A stretch of 23,994 bases of DNA from Plakobranchus ocellatus. Taxonomy: Eukaryota > Mollusca > Gastropoda > Plakobranchidae. The DNA is taken from positions 32,596 to 56,589 of the forward strand of contig BLXT01001797.1 of NCBI GenBank assembly GCA_019648995.1. The letters run 5' to 3'. The notes under the pieces are model-generated. The model worked only from the letters and a program-made list of their open reading frames with translations, searched no databases and was not told where the DNA came from. Shown here piece after piece: positions 21,018-23,994 of the stretch (its first letter is position 1; every line of letters starts with the position of its first letter). A program made the position numbers and the translations under genes.

Positions 21018-21329
21018 CGTAGAAAAGCCGATTTTAAAATTGAAAGCAAGATTTGAATTTTGGATAGATTTTATTATTAAAATTTGAAAAGAGGTTGGCT
21101 TACCACCCGTCCCAAGTCTAATCTCTTAGTGTCTGCATTCCTTGTTTGTTGGTGGTGGTGGTGTTTGTTGGGTTTTTTTTTCATTGGGTTTGCACGAATA
21201 GTGGCAGCCATCTCTCTTTTCCCAACTTTGGCAAAGGCTCATTCTTGAATCTTTCAAAGATTTTTGCTAACTCATCTTTCATAAGATACCCATTTCGGCA
21301 ATAAAAATCGCATTTTGTCTCATGGTACT

Positions 21330-21500
21330 CGGAGCTTCTTGCATCATTTCCTAAAGACTCATGTTTGCTCTGAGTCTGCCCCAGTTAGTCTAGTTGACCA
21401 CAGGCATTCAAGTTACTCTCAACTTAATGTACAGTTTACTTTTGAAAGGCGAACTTCACTGTCGCGTTTAATAGGAACGGGTTATTTTCATTTCAAAAAA
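21330..21500 (+). mobile_element. Fragment of a pogo/Tigger-like DDE transposase
   Basis: The frame from 21315 reads FLHHFLKTHVCSESAPVSLV followed by DHRHSSYSQLNVQF. This resembles the second catalytic Asp region of CENP-B/Tigger-type transposases, 'FLxHFxKH...PVLLxLDnHSSHxS'. The likely Asp codon is at 21396-21398. The fragment is short, has Tyr-Ser where the family usually has His-Tyr/Leu-Ser, and has no visible ends, so it is an inactive relic. Assigned by motif shape only. Confidence 0.4.
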
Positions 21501-21599
21501 ATTTGAACTCATATGATTCTAATCTGGATGATGAAATTTTAAAGAAACCTACAAAAAGCTTGACCAACATCATGCAGGAAGGCGGATAAAAATCTGTTC

Positions 21600-22480
21600 A
21601 AATCAGCGACATCGTTCAAGGTTGTTCAAGGAGATTCCGTTCTCTCCCTTGTAAGAAGATTCGAAAAGTGGCCTGACCTTGGTGATGGAAATTTCGTTTT
21701 AAAATCGGTTGATGCGGTTAATAAAAGACAAGTCTTTTCCTTCCAATTTCTTCCATCCGGACTTCCTGGATATTGTCATCATTTCCCAATGTTTCAAATG
21801 TCTCATTGTTGCATTCTCCCAAATCCTTGTTTTTCTTTGAACAAACTCCTTACAATCCAACTGATGATGCCCCAGACCCGAACGTCTGGGACCGAATTTC
21901 ATTAAATATAAATTGCAGTAAGAACTTCAAGTCGTCTTGTTTCTTATTCACTCTAGCTTATTCTAGTGTTATGTTGGGAGGTAGTTGGTGAAGAATGAGT
22001 AAGGTGTGTATAATACTGTAAGCGTCTACACCGATACCGAGGTTCTGCAGGCTTCTGGCATTGATTTGGACGTCATGCAATTTCTATACAGCTGCCATAG
22101 AACTATAGGCGGTTTTATAATTGATTCACAGTAGGTTTTAGACGTTTTGCACATGTTATAATAATAATAATTATCTCTGGTTTCCTGAAACTGTATGTAG
22201 CGACATTCCTGGAATCGATCTGGTAGCTCAGCCCCGGATAATGGATTGAAGATATGTGAGTGTGCTTTTATCCGGGATGTTAACTTCTCCTAAAAGATCT
22301 GCGATTGGTTAAAGTGTCTAGAAATTTTGGGTGATCCCAAGCTGGGTAGTTTAGTGTTGATATCGCTTTTACCACAGGCACTGAGTCATGAAAAGAGAGT
22401 TAGAAGCTTTGAGAAAAACTGATCTTTCTCGAACACGGCAGCAATCTCAATTCTCTACTCCAATTCTTCAATTACTTATA
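21600..22480 (-). mobile_element. Fossil BEL/Pao LTR-retrotransposon, Gag region
   Basis: On the minus strand, near 22,060-21,960, the motif NLGIGVDAYSIIHTLL resembles the Gag segment (DUF1759 type) of BEL/Pao elements, where 'LesLGvssDsYgslLxPil' is typical. Related-looking Gag sequence continues on both sides. The element is broken in several places, has no recognisable LTRs or pol here, and looks old. The extent is approximate. Confidence 0.45.
22233..22276 (+). repeat. Short inverted repeat (9-bp perfect arms)
   Basis: CCCGGATAA at 22233-22241 and TTATCCGGG at 22268-22276 are exact reverse complements with a 26-nt spacer. It lies inside the transposon relic zone. It could form a weak hairpin; no role can be inferred. 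Confidence 0.5.
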
Positions 22481-22816
22481 ACACTGGGCTTCATCCAGAA
22501 TTTTAAGCTTATTTTCAAAGATAGCCTTAGTGCCATTTCTTTGTTTTGCTAACACTAAACCTTTTCTAGTCCGTTTGAAATCTAGTGAGCCTGCCTTTTG
22601 CTGCAATCCTTTTTTGTTTCGCTACCTCCATAAAGAGTATGAGCTTTTTTTTTTATTAAGAGTGTAAGGTGTAATCAATGGTCTACACGGTGCATAATTC
22701 AACGTTATATTGAATACACTAGTCACCTTAAACGTCAAATGTTAAGACGACTGTACAGCATTTTAGCCTTACATGTACTTCACTGAAAACAACGTACAGA
22801 ACTGGTGAGCACTTAC

Positions 22817-22914
22817 TGTCGCAAGTGAGAGATGTCTCCACGCAAGAATCTGTAGTGACATCGAACAGCAATCGCAGGCTTGTTCCATCCTGGCGTTTGA
22901 CGAGAGGACATCGT
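22817..22914 (-). CDS. Second-gene exon: C-terminal half of a CBM14-like module
   Basis: Minus strand. The acceptor GTGTCTCCTTTTTAG lies at 22915-22929 and the donor GACA|GTAAGT at 22811-22816. The exon enters in phase 2 (AT|A = Ile) and exits in phase 1. It reads RCPLVKRQDG, then SLRLLFDVTTDSCVETSLTC. The 'C-P...LLFD...C......C' pattern resembles the end of peritrophin-A/CBM14 chitin-binding domains ('C..GLvFd....tC....C'). It joins the exon at 23341-23476 in exact phase. Family assignment is by pattern and is moderate. Confidence 0.55.
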
Positions 22915-23340
22915 CTAAAAAGGAGACACAAACAGAATTTGCGCCTAATTTTATTGCATAGGACGGGTCTTCTAGTGGGAGCACGACATTTTTGCTTGAG
23001 GAATTATTTTTATTTTTTCAAAAATAAAGAAAAACACTTTATTATTAGCCATTGCTTAACAAAGTGAAAGTGTTTCTCAGCCTGTTACAGTAGAATCATT
23101 AACTTGTTGCTGAAGATTTGATCTCCAACATCGGAGCACTGAGCAGTACTGTCAGTATTTAATTAGTTATTGAGTAAAGAAGGTATCAATATTTCTTTAA
23201 GCTTAAAAGTAATCACATTCACTGACATAATAATTTAGCCCTGGGTACAGCAACAAAAGCAAATATTCGTAAAGGGATCAGTGTTATCTTTCAACTTATT
23301 TAAACCTATGGCTTTCAAACTTCTAGAGCACCTCACTTAC
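22915..23340 (-). other. Intron of the minus-strand cysteine-rich gene
   Basis: 426 bp between the two exons, GT-AG on the minus strand, phase 2. AT-rich, with no other feature. Confidence 0.5.
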
Positions 23341-23476
23341 ATGATCTCAATGTCATTATCTCTATTGCACTTGGCAAAGTAGCCGAAACGGCACAGGGCA
23401 CAAATGTGGTAGTTGCTTTCAGGAAAATCTTTGCAGGGCTCAGCATCTCTGATATTTACGCAACGATCATGTATGA
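23341..23476 (-). CDS. Second-gene exon: N-terminal half of a CBM14-like cysteine-rich module
   Basis: Minus strand. The acceptor TTTCTCTGTACAG lies at 23477-23489 and the donor ATCAT|GTAAGTGAG starts at 23340. It enters in phase 1 and exits in phase 2. It reads IHDRCVNIRDAEPCKDFPES, then NYHICALCRFGYFAKCNRDN. Five cysteines plus a 'NYHIC' (Y-x-x-C) core suggest a secreted or mucin-like chitin-binding module with an extra Cys pair. With the exon at 22817-22914 it forms one module bounded by phase-1 introns, the class typical of shuffled extracellular domains. No signal peptide exon was found; the gene continues outside these exons. Confidence 0.55.
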
Positions 23477-23875
23477 CTGTACAGAGAAACATAACGGTAT
23501 TCGTTGTAACTAATATTTTTTTTTTTAAATTATTTTTCATTGCTTATTCTGTAAGTAGTAGATTTTGAGGTGTTCTGCATAAGCATGGCAAGAAAATAAC
23601 GTTACGTAAAGCAAAGTTAGATTAACGGCATGCAAACGGAAAGATTCTCTCTCGCCCTCTTCTTTGTTCCAATGCTCTCAACAATCTAAATTTTCTACAG
23701 CGCTCTTGATAGATTCACTTTTTTTACCATTGCCATTCATTTATTTTCTGTGAGAGCCTGTTTTCCAATTTCTCAGAAATGCGTGGACTCAGAAAGATAT
23801 GTTTTTTTTTGTTTGTTTTTTTTTGTTTTTTTTTTTTCTTATTTTTTGTTTTGATTTTCTTCGATGATGATACAG

Positions 23876-23978
23876 AAGGTAACTATGATCTGAATAAGAA
23901 GTCAGGTATGAAAACATGCCGAGTTTTTACAGAATGGGCCAAATCAACAGAACATTAGGTTCAGTTAAAGATTACAAG
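23876..23978 (+). CDS. Possible plus-strand exon at the right edge, two readings
   Basis: A strong T-rich tract ends in GATACAG at 23875. Reading on unspliced from there in phase 1 gives GNYDLNKKSGMKTCRVFTEW, then AKSTEH and TAG at 23956-23958, a possible terminal exon. Alternatively, TTTTTACAG|AATGGGCC (exon 23933-23978) with donor AAG|GTAAGC gives MGQINRTLGSVKDYK, a possible first coding exon. The two are mutually exclusive, and either may be chance. Confidence 0.25.
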
Positions 23979-23994
23979 GTAAGCTGGTTTCACT

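Noticed and set aside
21870-21889. Short hairpin CCCAGAC/GTCTGGG
   Set aside because: A 7-bp stem inside the retrotransposon relic; no expectation of function.
22218-22240. tRNA-like TGGTAGCTCAG
   Set aside because: It resembles a tRNA A box, but no B box (GGTTCGANNCC), cloverleaf or terminator follows at the right distance.
22728-22816. Read-through of the minus-strand exon donor at 22816, giving a Cys-containing tail to a stop near 22728
   Set aside because: The donor ACA|GTAAGT is strong and a tiny 66-nt or 34-nt intron would be needed for nearby acceptors; the next true exon is probably further away.

Overview
The window is animal nuclear DNA. It is AT-rich, with GT-AG introns, long microsatellites and degraded transposons. 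The style (introns of 0.25-3.4 kb, TAGGCCTA words, BEL/Pao and pogo/Tigger-like relics, a chitin-binding-like secreted module) suggests a marine invertebrate, most likely a lophotrochozoan such as a mollusc. That placement is an inference; no sequence here fixes the species.

Positions 144-16698 (+ strand) hold the 3' portion of one large gene. I rebuilt it from 15 exons plus one probable 30-nt microexon, all joining in consistent phase to a stop at 16696-16698. The visible product is 863 residues (873 with the microexon). Its order is: most of a periplasmic-binding-like Venus-flytrap ligand domain (exons 1-6), a Thr/Pro-rich stalk in place of the usual nine-Cys domain (exons 7-8), a seven-helix class C (family 3) GPCR core (exons 8-12), and a basic Ser/Arg-rich cytoplasmic tail (exons 13-15). 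The start codon and signal peptide lie upstream of the window. I cannot assign a named orthologue; it is best called an orphan mGluR-like class C receptor.

The gene has several splicing oddities. The intron inside TM1 is read in frame only with a GC donor. A ~90-bp tandem duplication has copied one 3' splice site with the first 19 nt of its exon. A 30-nt exon in the tail has matching phase 1 on both sides. Complementary CU/GU and GA/CA repeats lie in the two introns that bracket exons 9-12.

Positions 16.7-20.0 kb are the 3' UTR and gene-poor AT-rich DNA. A compound trinucleotide array lies at 20.09-20.58 kb, followed by a short candidate terminal exon or retrocopy with A-rich DNA at 20.83-21.02 kb. 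Positions 21.3-22.5 kb hold relics: a pogo/Tigger-like transposase fragment (+) and a degraded BEL/Pao Gag fossil (-).

At 22.8-23.5 kb two minus-strand exons join in phase into one cysteine-rich extracellular module resembling CBM14 (peritrophin-A), bounded by phase-1 introns. They are part of a second gene whose other exons I could not find. The right edge (23.88-23.98 kb) has a possible plus-strand exon with two competing readings.
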